From contig NZ_JAJBZG010000005.1 in assembly GCF_020552705.1 (NCBI RefSeq), forward strand, positions 310,001-374,000: 64,000 bases of DNA. Reading direction: 5' to 3'. The position numbers were made by a program, and so were the translations under genes. The notes below the pieces were generated by a model. It made no database searches and was not told where the DNA came from. It was given only the letters and a program-made list of their open reading frames with translations. Origin of the DNA: Christiangramia sediminis. GTDB lineage: Bacteria > Bacteroidota > Bacteroidia > Flavobacteriales > Flavobacteriaceae. Below are positions 56,620 to 64,000 of this stretch, in pieces (position 1 is the first letter of the stretch; each line of letters starts with the position of its first letter).

Positions 56620-57470
56620 TGCATTAATTTTTCATTGAGGTCTTTATAGTTTTTGAAGGAATTCCGTTCATCGGTAGCACTCCTAAATAGTTTTAAAATC
56701 TTCGCTGTAGCTTGATCTCCCGCGGGATCATTATCGAGATATAGACGAATGTTCTCATAATTAGTAAGATGTCCCGTAATTTTATTGGTAAAGGCCAGAG
56801 AATTCAGGATGATAATATCTGATGCCTTTACCAGGTCTTCCTCCAATATTGCCAGAGATAAAAAATCAAACATGCCTTCAGTAATTAATAAAGTTTTAGA
56901 TTTCCTTTTGATATAGGTATAGGATTTTGGAGAGCTGGACCCCTTGAAGTAGCTGTTTCGCAGTTCCCAGCCGCCTAGGGGGTTCTCTAATCCTATAGCG
57001 AAGTATTCCTTGCCGCTATAGCTAAACCAGACCTCTTTGCAATAAGGCTGGGCTATTTTTACAGGGATCTCTCTTTTTGCCAGATACTGGGTCAAGGCCT
57101 CATGTTCGATTTCTCTAGTCCTTAAAACTTCAATTTTAGAAGCAGTTCTCTTTTTTAAAATGGGCTGCTGAAAAGAAAAAGAGTCACAATTGTCTTCTAG
57201 AAACTCCAGAGCCTGTTTAACAGAAAAGTTCTTTATCGCTACGATTAAATCTAGCCCATTTCCGCCCTTTCCAAGCCCATGGTCATACCAACGGTTCAAT
57301 TTTAAAGAAACCTTGAAAGAGGCCTGTGTTTCTGACCGTAGGGGACTCAGAAACCAGGCTTCTTTCTCCGCTATCCTGCTTGGAAAGTGCCCTAGTTTTG
57401 CGAGTATTTTCACGATGCAAATACTACGGGCTCTTTCGCAGGTCACACCAATCTCTTTTTCTTTTTTCAT
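56607..57470 (-). CDS. Toprim-domain primase-like protein
   Basis: A 287-residue protein with a DNA-primase-like N-terminal part and a toprim domain. The N-terminal region (SPLRSETQASFKVSLKLNRW, GKGGNGLDLI) matches CHC2-type primases but has lost the zinc-binding cysteines. The toprim core has LLITEGMFDFLSLA (catalytic Glu) and LYLDNDPAGDQAT (Asp pair). It probably primes replication of the excised circle, with the primase-helicase just before it. Its start follows an intergenic stretch with a 43-residue small ORF. Confidence 0.82.
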   Translation of the reverse strand: MKKEKEIGVTCERARSICIVKILAKLGHFPSRIAEKEAWFLSPLRSETQASFKVSLKLNRWYDHGLGKGGNGLDLIVAIKNFSVKQALEFLEDNCDSFSFQQPILKKRTASKIEVLRTREIEHEALTQYLAKREIPVKIAQPYCKEVWFSYSGKEYFAIGLENPLGGWELRNSYFKGSSSPKSYTYIKRKSKTLLITEGMFDFLSLAILEEDLVKASDIIILNSLAFTNKITGHLTNYENIRLYLDNDPAGDQATAKILKLFRSATDERNSFKNYKDLNEKLMQCKK

Positions 57471-57589
57471 TAGCCTGTTTTTAATATTAAATGACTATAA
57501 ATCATTATACTTCTGCGCATCATTTTTTTTGATGACAAAACGATGCGAAAGTGATGACCCTCCAAAAGCGTTGTTATCACTGGTCTTAT

Positions 57590-57721
57590 TTATATTTCCT
57601 CATCATTCATCAAAAAAAAGAAATACCTAAGGCTGCTTTCTTTGGTGATATCCTCCGAATTACCCGGAATGATGATTTTCCTGGCGGAAAGATCTTTAAA
57701 CCGGTCATTCAGCAGGTTCAT
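57590..57721 (-). CDS. 43-residue small ORF between primase-helicase and toprim genes
   Basis: ATG at 57721, only 3 bp after the stop of the primase-helicase (TAATTGATG), to TAA at 57590. The product MNLLNDRFKDLSARKIIIPG and on is charged, with a YFFF stretch over an eight-T run. Tight spacing favours translation, but there is no known family. The following 120 bp to the toprim start carry no clear gene. Confidence 0.4.
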   Translation of the reverse strand: MNLLNDRFKDLSARKIIIPGNSEDITKESSLRYFFFLMNDEEI

Positions 57722-57724
57722 CAA

Positions 57725-58942
57725 TTATGCATCACTTTTCTGTTCCTCACTAAAATACCGCAGCAGAAAAGATTTGGTAATAGTATAATAACGTCCCTTA
57801 GCAGGAGTTAATCCCAGACCTCCTTCCTGCCACATGATCATCTTCTGATAGTTTAGGGAGTTATCCTGGTTACTCAGTTTCCAGTCTTTTTTTAAGATCT
57901 GCCGCAATTGCGTTAAATCCGTTTTAATACGGGTTCTGTTTAAAACCTGTAAGGCATCCGTGGGGCAAACATTTATTTCGTCCACTTCACAAGTTTCCAT
58001 TAGACTGAAGAGCATGCTAGCCAGTTCCTTTTCCACACGATTTCGGTTATTCTGCATCAAATTTGTCAAAGCATCCGTACTTATCTCTTTAGGGCTAAAC
58101 CACATCCTGGTGCTGTGTTTAGTGATCAACTGACGCTGATCCAAAAAATATAGAAATGCCGGAATTTCTGCTTTAAGATCTTCTAAAAAATGTGTTTCTT
58201 CTTTTTTTAGGCTAGGGACTTTCAGCACCCAAAAGCGTGTTTCCTCACTATCGATTTTAATGAAGTTATCTTCATTGTTACTGCAAAGAATAAACTTGCT
58301 AAAGAACTCCACCTCGCGCTTATCCTTGCCTTTAGCTTCCAGTTTATTAAAATCGGTGGTGCTTAAATATTTGATCCGTTCGGTAAGCTCTTCTTTGTTG
58401 AACAACACTTCATCAATACAGATAAGAAGTTTGTTGGCCCAATCGGCATTAAACTGGCTGCTGAAATTGTCATTGGTTAGATAGGTCAGGTTGTTATCAA
58501 AAATGGCTTTAAGCCATTTTAGAAAGGTGGTCTTACCGGTAACCCTCTCTTTGGATACTAAACATAGAATAGGTAACATCTGCAGCGGTTTCGAATATAG
58601 TAGCTGCAAATAGTCAAGCCCAAGCTCCATCTGGCTTCCGAAAATATGTTCAATGAATCGCAGTGACATTTCGGTCTTACCTTCCTGCGGGATATGCGGT
58701 AAAGGAGAATAGGTGTTGTAAAATCCGTAACAATCCTGTTTAAATTCCTTATGTCCGGGAAGGCAGGTAAAGCCATCATACTTTTTTATGGTTCCAATAA
58801 ATGCCTTTCCGTGATCATTGCGAAGGGTTTCTATATTCCAGGGAACCAAAGTCTCATTAAAATTTCCGGTAGTGGTGGGTATTTGTACTATTTTATAGTA
58901 ACAGGTACCCACCCTGATATAGGATATCTTTTTCATCTTCAA
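57725..58942 (-). CDS. Primase-helicase family protein (virulence-associated E/DUF5906 type)
   Basis: A 405-residue helicase of superfamily 3-like type, common in phages and integrative elements. Walker A is in KERVTGKTTFLKWLKAIF and Walker B in LLICIDEVLFN. The arginine-finger-type region is FSKFILCSNNEDNF. Upstream lies the HTH gene at 26 bp. Function is inferred to be unwinding and starting replication of the excised element, which mobile elements of this kind use to persist. Confidence 0.8.
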   Translation of the reverse strand: MKMKKISYIRVGTCYYKIVQIPTTTGNFNETLVPWNIETLRNDHGKAFIGTIKKYDGFTCLPGHKEFKQDCYGFYNTYSPLPHIPQEGKTEMSLRFIEHIFGSQMELGLDYLQLLYSKPLQMLPILCLVSKERVTGKTTFLKWLKAIFDNNLTYLTNDNFSSQFNADWANKLLICIDEVLFNKEELTERIKYLSTTDFNKLEAKGKDKREVEFFSKFILCSNNEDNFIKIDSEETRFWVLKVPSLKKEETHFLEDLKAEIPAFLYFLDQRQLITKHSTRMWFSPKEISTDALTNLMQNNRNRVEKELASMLFSLMETCEVDEINVCPTDALQVLNRTRIKTDLTQLRQILKKDWKLSNQDNSLNYQKMIMWQEGGLGLTPAKGRYYTITKSFLLRYFSEEQKSDA

Positions 58943-58968
58943 AAAATTTAGGATTAATACTTAATAAC

Positions 58969-59259
58969 CTACTTCCGGTTCTTTAGCAATTTTTGATTAA
59001 ACTGCTGCTCCAGGAATTCATCGGACACATCCGGCTCACCCAATAACCAGGCATCTATCTTATCCTTATCAAAAAACTTCTGACGGATGTTAGGATTATT
59101 GCCGGTTGGTATAAGCTTTAAATGGGTAAGCTTATAGATCTTGCTTTTGGAAAGTCCGGTATATTGAGCCAGATCCTCCACATTCATTACTTTTTTGGTG
59201 TGGGAAAGTAAGACTTTAATATCTTCCAATAAACCCACTACTTCTCTTTGCTCATTCAT
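58969..59259 (-). CDS. Helix-turn-helix protein, excisionase-like
   Basis: A 96-residue DNA-binding protein. The winged-helix pattern VEDLAQYTGLSKSKIYKLTHLKLIP with FDKDKIDAWLL is that of the excisionase/MerR-like family (HTH_17). In such elements it either directs excision with the integrase or controls the replication genes. It is the first gene of the replication/mobilisation operon, with a palindrome and a promoter right upstream. Confidence 0.85.
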   Translation of the reverse strand: MNEQREVVGLLEDIKVLLSHTKKVMNVEDLAQYTGLSKSKIYKLTHLKLIPTGNNPNIRQKFFDKDKIDAWLLGEPDVSDEFLEQQFNQKLLKNRK

Positions 59260-59285
59260 AACGATAGCATTAAAATTAAAAATGA

Positions 59286-59346
59286 GTAAAAGGCCTTTTA
59301 CATTTTGTACAGGACAAACTTAGGAAAGTAAATACCTATAAATCAA
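59286..59346 (-). promoter_or_regulatory. Promoter and palindromic operator of the replication/mob operon
   Basis: On the minus strand TTG (59344-59346), 21 bp and TAAGTTTG (59315-59322) form the promoter. A perfect 16-bp palindrome GTAAAAGGCCTTTTAC (59286-59301) lies 7-22 nt after the expected start of transcription, like an operator in the leader. The HTH protein encoded next may bind it. Confidence 0.6.
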
Positions 59347-59382
59347 TAGGATAACACAGATAGGAAAGAAATCACGCTTTAA

Positions 59383-60057
59383 TTACTCTTTTGCCAGGAC
59401 CTGCCTGATCAATTTTCGCTGATTCCGGGAATTGATTTTTTCCTGTTCGTTTTTCCAGGCGGAAAAACTAGTCTTTAAGGTGTTTTCTTTGAGCGGTTCA
59501 TGATTCATTAAAAATGAATTCATCAGCAAATTGAAAAAGCTACTTTTTCGTTCTCCGGTGAGATCCTGGATCCCTCCTACAAATAATTCATCAAACAAAA
59601 CAAAGAGGACACGGTGATTGGCAGAGTCGCCGCTTTTATTCCCCATGGTAAAATTGATTTTTTCTTTAACCCGCCTTCCATTAATCAACCTAACAAATTG
59701 TTTCTGAGACTCCCGGTCGAGATTGATCAATTCGAAACGTATCCTGGACGTTTTAAGGGGTTCTACCCGGAAATCATGCCGATCTGTTTCAAGATGTTTA
59801 TTTGATTCGTGAAAAATGGCCAGCCAGATCAGAATCAAAAGCATGATACCAAAAAGGATCAGAAAAATGAGGGAGTTCTCAATAATAGAACGAATACCAA
59901 AGAAAAGGCTGAAGCTTAAAACAAAGACAGCGTAAGTAGATAGGATAAAAAGAATTAGGTTTAAAGGTTTCCCTTGTACTTTCTCCTCCAGGAAATAATC
60001 TATTCCTGATCTCCACCTCGCGAGTGCTTTACCGGCGTTAAGAATAAATTTTTCCAT
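59383..60057 (-). CDS. Membrane protein of unknown function at the element end
   Basis: A 224-residue protein I cannot assign. Two or three hydrophobic segments (LNLILFILSTYAVFVLSFSL, LIFLILFGIMLLILIWLAIF) are followed by a soluble domain of about 135 residues with many charged positions and the block HRVLFVLFDELFVGG. It lies between the replication operon and the right end, on the same strand. Unlike the mob genes it has its own intergenic space. A role as element maintenance or entry-exclusion factor is only a guess from position. Confidence 0.55.
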   Translation of the reverse strand: MEKFILNAGKALARWRSGIDYFLEEKVQGKPLNLILFILSTYAVFVLSFSLFFGIRSIIENSLIFLILFGIMLLILIWLAIFHESNKHLETDRHDFRVEPLKTSRIRFELINLDRESQKQFVRLINGRRVKEKINFTMGNKSGDSANHRVLFVLFDELFVGGIQDLTGERKSSFFNLLMNSFLMNHEPLKENTLKTSFSAWKNEQEKINSRNQRKLIRQVLAKE

Positions 60058-60116
60058 GGCAACAACTGCTTCAACCTATTAAATATAGCCAAAAGAAAAA
60101 TAAAGAAAGAGATTTA

Positions 60117-60141
60117 ATTTGTTGTACCTATGTTGTACCCA
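60117..60141. repeat. Right arm-type repeat
   Basis: 25-bp exact repeat of 44859-44883, same direction, 48 bp inside the right end, beside the tRNA terminator. Confidence 0.75.
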
Positions 60142-60144
60142 CAA

Positions 60145-60178
60145 AAAAAAGAAAGCCACTCAATTTCTTGAATGGCTT
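60145..60178 (-). terminator. Terminator of the intact tRNA-Asn, carried by the element
   Basis: AAGCCACTCAA (60153-60163) and TTGAATGGCTT (60168-60178) pair with one mismatch; an eight-T run follows on the minus strand. It differs from the terminator at attL, so the element seems to bring its own. Confidence 0.8.
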
Positions 60179-60189
60179 GTCTTTACTAA

Positions 60190-60232
60190 GCTCCTCCTCT
60201 TGGGCTCGAACCAAGGACCCTCTGATTAACAG
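60190..60232. repeat. attR: tRNA-Asn 3' end, right copy of 43-bp repeat
   Basis: Exact copy of 44704-44746. It forms the 3' part of the intact tRNA, so insertion keeps the tRNA working. Confidence 0.93.
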
Positions 60233-60264
60233 TCAGATGCTCTAACCAACTGAGCTAAGGAGGA
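60191..60264 (-). tRNA. tRNA-Asn (GTT)
   Basis: 74 nt with full cloverleaf: acceptor TCCTCCT/AGGAGGA, D stem GCTC/GAGC, anticodon stem TCTGA/TCAGA with loop CTGTTAA (anticodon GTT, Asn), T stem CTTGG/CCAAG and loop TTCGAGC. CCA is not encoded. The 3' 42 nt lie within the attR repeat. Confidence 0.97.
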
Positions 60265-60383
60265 ATGTTTTGCTTTGAAAGCGGTTGCAAATATAAATCA
60301 AATTTTAAATGCTGTCAAAAGATTTTTTCGATTTTTTTTGAAGAAATTTCAAAGGATTTTGAATCTTCCGGATACTCAATAAA

Positions 60384-62201
60384 TTAGGGAGCTTCGAGAC
60401 CTTGTTTTTCTTTATATACCAGATAATTTCCAAGAACCAATAGATCCATTTCTGTTTTTAAAAAACATTCAACTGCTTCCTGCGGAGAACAGACGATGGG
60501 CTCATCTTTTATATTGAAACTCGTATTTATCACTATTCCGTCTCCGGTTTGTTCTTTTAATGCGTTTAACAATTTCCAGTATCTCAAATTTGTTTTTTTG
60601 GAAACTGTTTGAATTCTTGCCGTATAATCCACATGGGTAACGGCAGGGATGTTAGATCTTTTCTCATCCAGTCTTTCTATAAAGTTTTTTTGCTTCTCAA
60701 AAGTTTCAGACTTAAATACATCTTTCACTTTCTTTACCAAAAGCATATATGGAGAAACTCCATCCAGCTGAAAATATTTAGATACATCTTCCTCGAGAAC
60801 ACTTGGCGCGAAGGGCCGGAAACTTTCCCTAAATTTAATCTTCTGATTGATCTTTCGTTGCATGTCAGGATTTCTCGCATCTCCAAGTATACTACGATTC
60901 CCCAGCGCACGCGGTCCAAATTCCATTCTTCCCTGAAACCAACCAACTACCAATCCAGAGCTAATTGCTTTTGCCGTCTCTCTTAAAAGTGAAACTTCTT
61001 CAAAATATTGAAAATTAAGATCAGAATATTTTCTAATCATAGACGCAATTCTTTCGTTGCTATATCCAGGCCCCAGATAGGCTCCCTGCATAGAATCTTC
61101 AAGCTCTGGTGTTCTTTCTTTATTCAAGCTAATATACCATGTTGCTAAAGCAGCTCCCAGCGCTCCTCCAGAATCTCCCGCTGCGGGTTGTATCCAAACT
61201 TTTTTTAAAGCCTCAAGTTCCATGATTTTAGCATTAGCAACTCCATTAAGAGCTACTCCACCAGCTAAAGCCAGGTTTTTAGAACCTGTTAAATCAAGGG
61301 CAGTTTTGGCAAGCTTCAGTACAATTTTTTCCAGTACTTGCTGAGCAGCAAAAGCGAAATTTGCATGTTTCTGGTTGAGCTCATCTTTATTTTCCCTTCT
61401 GGATAAATTAAAAAGCTGTTTCCACTTTCTGTCATTTGTCATCGTTAAATGAGTAGCGAACCGAAAGTATTCCATATTCAGGAGAAAAGAACCGTCTTCT
61501 CTTATATCAATAATTTCTTCTGAAATCTTCTTTATGAAACTTTTGGTTTCTTCAGCTTCAGCCTCTCCATAAGCGGCCAGTCCCATGACTTTATATTCCC
61601 CGCTATTCACTTCAAATCCTAAAAAATAAGTAACTGCTGAATAGAACAAACCTAAAGAATGTGGAAACTGTTGCTCTTTGATGATTTTAATCTGATTGCC
61701 AGAGCCATAACTAATGGTCATATTTGCCCATTCCCCTACTCCATCTATGGTTAGAATTGCCGCTTCCTTGAAAGGAGAGGGATAAAAAGCACTCGCGGCA
61801 TGAGAAAGATGGTGCTCCGGAAATAGCAATTTTGAATGAGGAAAACCAAGTTTCTTCAATTCAGAGTTTATCATTCTTCTGAAAAACAGCTTGTCTTTTA
61901 GCCATACCGGCATGGCTTTCATAAAGCTTTTTAGCCCTATGGGAGCGAAAGCATGATATGTTTCAAGAAGCCTTTCAAATTTTAGTAAAGGTTTTTCATA
62001 AAATGCGATCTGGGTAACTTCTGTTGGAAGAACTCCGGCTTCCTTCAATACATATTCTATCGCATTTGCTGGAAAGACAGGATCATTCTTAATACGACTA
62101 AAACGTTCCTCCTGTGCCGCGGCGACTATTTTTCCATCTACGATTAAAGCGGCGGCGCTATCATGAAAAAAAGCAGAGATCCCTAAAATTACTTCAGCCA
62201 T
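60384..62201 (-). CDS. NodU-type carbamoyltransferase
   Basis: A 605-residue enzyme that transfers a carbamoyl group from carbamoyl phosphate, via ATP, to a hydroxyl acceptor. N-terminal actin-like/Kae1-type domain: ILGISAFFHDSAAALIVDG, EHHLSHAASAFYPS and TIDGVGEWANM. The second domain has the metal-binding and ATP part GGVALNGVANAKI, then EFGPRALGNRSILGD and the C-terminal VINTSFNIKDEPIVCSP. The acceptor is unknown: a surface glycan, lipid or natural product. It lies 1 bp after the SxtJ-like gene, so they are coupled. Confidence 0.92.
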   Translation of the reverse strand: MAEVILGISAFFHDSAAALIVDGKIVAAAQEERFSRIKNDPVFPANAIEYVLKEAGVLPTEVTQIAFYEKPLLKFERLLETYHAFAPIGLKSFMKAMPVWLKDKLFFRRMINSELKKLGFPHSKLLFPEHHLSHAASAFYPSPFKEAAILTIDGVGEWANMTISYGSGNQIKIIKEQQFPHSLGLFYSAVTYFLGFEVNSGEYKVMGLAAYGEAEAEETKSFIKKISEEIIDIREDGSFLLNMEYFRFATHLTMTNDRKWKQLFNLSRRENKDELNQKHANFAFAAQQVLEKIVLKLAKTALDLTGSKNLALAGGVALNGVANAKIMELEALKKVWIQPAAGDSGGALGAALATWYISLNKERTPELEDSMQGAYLGPGYSNERIASMIRKYSDLNFQYFEEVSLLRETAKAISSGLVVGWFQGRMEFGPRALGNRSILGDARNPDMQRKINQKIKFRESFRPFAPSVLEEDVSKYFQLDGVSPYMLLVKKVKDVFKSETFEKQKNFIERLDEKRSNIPAVTHVDYTARIQTVSKKTNLRYWKLLNALKEQTGDGIVINTSFNIKDEPIVCSPQEAVECFLKTEMDLLVLGNYLVYKEKQGLEAP

Positions 62202-62202
62202 G

Positions 62203-62580
62203 CTAAAACGGATTTTTTAGATCTGAAGGATTAAATATGTGATTTCGTTCCAGCAGCACAGAATTTGAAGATCTTTTGAAATTTTTTAATTTTAATGAAT
62301 CTTTACCCAGTATTTTTCTAAAAAGCCCAACAGGTGTTACTAAAAGAAAAAACAATAGAATGAGAAGAAGATTGGAGGTAATAAAACTAAGGAGCTTTCC
62401 CAATCCAAACCATAAAAATGCCAGAGGCTTGAACACAACCGGAATAATTAAAGAAACCAATAGAACAGCTGCTCCAATTATGGGAAATTTCCAATCTTCA
62501 ATGTACCAGCCATACATGATAAATCCCATAGCCAGCAAAATGCCGGTTTCCATAGATTGTCTCCTGCTTAGATCGAGCAT
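62203..62580 (-). CDS. SxtJ-like small membrane protein
   Basis: A 125-residue protein with about three hydrophobic segments (ILLAMGFIMYGWYI, FPIIGAAVLLVSLIIPVVF, LLSFITSNLLLILLFFLLVT). The ATG at 62580 is used: an upstream TTG gives only two more residues. It resembles SxtJ, a small membrane protein found beside carbamoyltransferases in saxitoxin and other clusters. The function is not known. It sits 6 bp after the DUF5989-like gene. Confidence 0.75.
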   Translation of the reverse strand: MLDLSRRQSMETGILLAMGFIMYGWYIEDWKFPIIGAAVLLVSLIIPVVFKPLAFLWFGLGKLLSFITSNLLLILLFFLLVTPVGLFRKILGKDSLKLKNFKRSSNSVLLERNHIFNPSDLKNPF

Positions 62581-62586
62581 ATTCAA

Positions 62587-62736
62587 TTAAAAAAGGGAGT
62601 AAATAAAGGGTGCGAGCGCTGAACCCGCTGTGAGTACAATAAGAAAACTAATAAGTAAAAGCATTACCAGAATTGGGATCATCCAGTATTTTTTCCTGGA
62701 TCTTAAAAACAACCAAAACTCTTTTAAAGTTTCCAT
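62587..62736 (-). CDS. DUF5989-like small membrane protein
   Basis: A 49-residue protein below usual length cut-offs: METLKEFWLFLRSRKKYWMI start, then one hydrophobic helix (PILVMLLLISFLIVL) and a GSALAPFIYSLF tail. The W-F-LR-R-KYW pattern and its place before SxtJ match DUF5989. Its stop is 6 bp before the SxtJ ATG. It probably acts with SxtJ and the carbamoyltransferase in the membrane; mechanism unknown. Confidence 0.75.
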   Translation of the reverse strand: METLKEFWLFLRSRKKYWMIPILVMLLLISFLIVLTAGSALAPFIYSLF

Positions 62737-62745
62737 AGATTCAAA

Positions 62746-64000
62746 TTACAATTTTTTAAGCAAATTTTCCGCTTCAATATTGCCAGGATTTGTTTGTAAA
62801 AACTCATTCAGCAACTTTTTGGCCTTTGCATCCTGTCCCACCTGGTAATAAACTTCGGCCAACTTCAGTTTTCTGTTGGCAATTGAATCACTTTCCAAAA
62901 CAGTTAGGTCTAACATCAACTTTTTGCTCATAATATCCCGTACATCCTTGCTTTCAATATATTCCAGGTAAGAGATTGCCTCGGTAAACTGCTCATTCTT
63001 TATCAGGTTCACCGTGATCTTTCTTGCAATTGCTACCGAAGCCTCTAACTTAAAAGCTTTCTTGTAGATAGAAATCGCCTTTTCATAATCATCAATTTGT
63101 GCGGCAAGATCGCCTGCCTTTATATAAAATTGCGGTTCGTTTGGATACTCCAGTATTATGGATTCAGAAATTTTTAAAGCAGATTCCAGATCTTTCCTGT
63201 TGTTATAATAACCGTAAAGAGATTCCATGGCCTGTTCCCAGCTAATTTTTCTCAAAGCCAACTGTCCCGCAATTTTTTCGGGGATACTAAGGTTACTACT
63301 GTCAAATTGCAATTTTTCATAATACGGCCAGCCCTGTTTTAGCATCATCACCTCATAAGCACCCTGCAAAGAATCAAGTTCTGTAATGGGCATTTTTTCT
63401 CTTAATTCCTTTAAAGTCCAGGAATTTTCCCATTTAAGATCCAGAACATTTTTCTTTTCAAAAGCCTTATAAAACTTATAGGCGATCAGGGAATAGCCTT
63501 GCAAATTAGGATGTACATGTTCTACAAGTAATTCATTTCCAATGCTCAAATGCGGGGACTGTTTGATAAATTCAGCCTCTGTTTCTACGAGGTGGACATT
63601 ATTGAATTTTTCAAAAGATCTTATAATTTCGTTGATCTCAGATGGCGCTCTAAAACGTAGCATATCCATTTCTTTCGCCTTAATAAAATTGGTTTTTGCC
63701 TTTTGATATTCGCCTTCTGAATAAGCTTTTTTGGCAATCTCAAAATAGGCCTGGGCAGATTTTTCGGCTGAAGTAGTGTCACTAACAAATGGCTGAATAT
63801 CTTTTTCATTGCTGGCGATCGTACTCAGAAATACCGGAATCTCATTTTCAGCTAAACCTTCCAGAAGACTTTCAAAATTGAACCTGAATTGCTCAATTCC
63901 ATCTTTATAAGTTTCAGAATTTAAAGGAATTGCCTGCTCTGCAACCATTTTTTTCATCAGGGTTTCCTCCTCTTGCTTTTCAGAATTAAAAATCCCCTGA
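62746..64000 (-). CDS. SGNH-hydrolase-type protein with TPR tail, N-terminus missing
   Basis: The frame is open to the window end, so more than 418 residues are encoded and the nucleophile-bearing N-terminus is not visible. The visible part holds the SGNH-like third block, EHVHPNLQGYSLIAYKFYKAF (His of the catalytic pair), then TPR-like helical repeats from about the middle of the window fragment (SAQAYFEIAKKAYSEGEYQK, EPQFYIKAGDLAAQIDDYEK, AEVYYQVGQDAKAKKLLNEF). It is transcribed just ahead of the DUF5989-like gene. It could deacylate or acylate the product of the carbamoyltransferase; the reaction is not known. Confidence 0.75.
   Translation of the reverse strand, partial: QGIFNSEKQEEETLMKKMVAEQAIPLNSETYKDGIEQFRFNFESLLEGLAENEIPVFLSTIASNEKDIQPFVSDTTSAEKSAQAYFEIAKKAYSEGEYQKAKTNFIKAKEMDMLRFRAPSEINEIIRSFEKFNNVHLVETEAEFIKQSPHLSIGNELLVEHVHPNLQGYSLIAYKFYKAFEKKNVLDLKWENSWTLKELREKMPITELDSLQGAYEVMMLKQGWPYYEKLQFDSSNLSIPEKIAGQLALRKISWEQAMESLYGYYNNRKDLESALKISESIILEYPNEPQFYIKAGDLAAQIDDYEKAISIYKKAFKLEASVAIARKITVNLIKNEQFTEAISYLEYIESKDVRDIMSKKLMLDLTVLESDSIANRKLKLAEVYYQVGQDAKAKKLLNEFLQTNPGNIEAENLLKKL

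Larger units (their letters stand above)
44704..60232. mobile_element. Integrative mobilizable element in tRNA-Asn, carrying an RND efflux operon
   Basis: Both ends carry an exact 43-bp direct repeat from the anticodon loop to the 3' end of tRNA-Asn. The intact tRNA lies at the right end. Just inside each end there is a further exact 25-bp direct repeat. The element codes for a tyrosine integrase at its left end, a TetR-RND efflux unit, a cyclase and carrier-like cargo, and a mobilisation/replication block at the right. No type IV secretion or coupling-protein gene is present, so transfer would need a helper. The size is about 15.5 kb. Integrase next to the displaced fragment, not to the intact tRNA, is the less common arrangement. 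Confidence 0.9.

Overview
The window looks like part of a marine or soil flavobacterial chromosome (family Flavobacteriaceae, perhaps close to Gramella/Christiangramia). Evidence: AT-rich sequence; four TonB-dependent receptors, the complete ones seen here with CarboxypepD_reg-like N-terminal domains; promoters of the Bacteroidetes type (TTTG or TTG, about 19 bp, TAnnTTTG); few Shine-Dalgarno sequences; a THC0290_0291-type outer-membrane protein; a DksA/TraR-like protein next to ileS; and tight head-to-tail gene packing. The species is inferred, not proven.

Layout. 1-7056: outer-membrane genes (two TonB-dependent receptors, a secreted endonuclease/exonuclease/phosphatase-fold enzyme, a small cytochrome-b-like membrane protein). 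7247-14579: DUF3108, tryptophan dioxygenase, M23 peptidase and pgi in one operon, preceded by hmgA and hppD for tyrosine breakdown. 14750-18769: patatin/Omp85 protein and uvrC. 18892-21725: His-rich envelope protein plus TonB receptor, possibly for metal uptake. 21847-24698: retropepsin-like protease, RimK-type ATP-grasp ligase, M14-like deacylase and 5-formyl-THF cyclo-ligase in one overlapping operon. 24752-26638: PAS histidine kinase and lone receiver. 26651-35049: lspA, an adhesin-like export protein, DksA-like, ileS, a TonB receptor and recO. 35127-36470: gdhA. 37446-40576: NAD salvage (pncB, pncA) with a macrodomain protein and a lipoprotein. 40857-44378: phosphate-type porin and Pit transporter with a C-terminal PhoU-like part.

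44704-60232 is an integrated mobile element of about 15.5 kb in the tRNA-Asn gene. Its ends are an exact 43-bp direct repeat of the tRNA 3' part. Just inside each end lies a further exact 25-bp direct repeat, a likely integrase arm site. The element carries a tyrosine integrase, a membrane-bound class III nucleotidyl cyclase, an acyl-carrier-like small protein lacking the attachment serine, a TetR regulator with a TolC-MFP-RND efflux operon, and a mobilisation and replication module (HTH/excisionase-like, primase-helicase, toprim primase, MobC-like, HxHxY relaxase, one accessory membrane protein). It encodes no conjugation pore, so it is best read as an integrative mobilizable element that spreads an efflux pump. 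Non-coding structures around the mob genes include a hairpin next to TGCGCCCT that resembles known oriT nick regions.

60384-64000 holds a NodU-type carbamoyltransferase, an SxtJ-like and a DUF5989-like small membrane protein and the C-terminal part of an SGNH/TPR protein. These are probably a surface-glycan or metabolite modification operon, cut off by the window edge.
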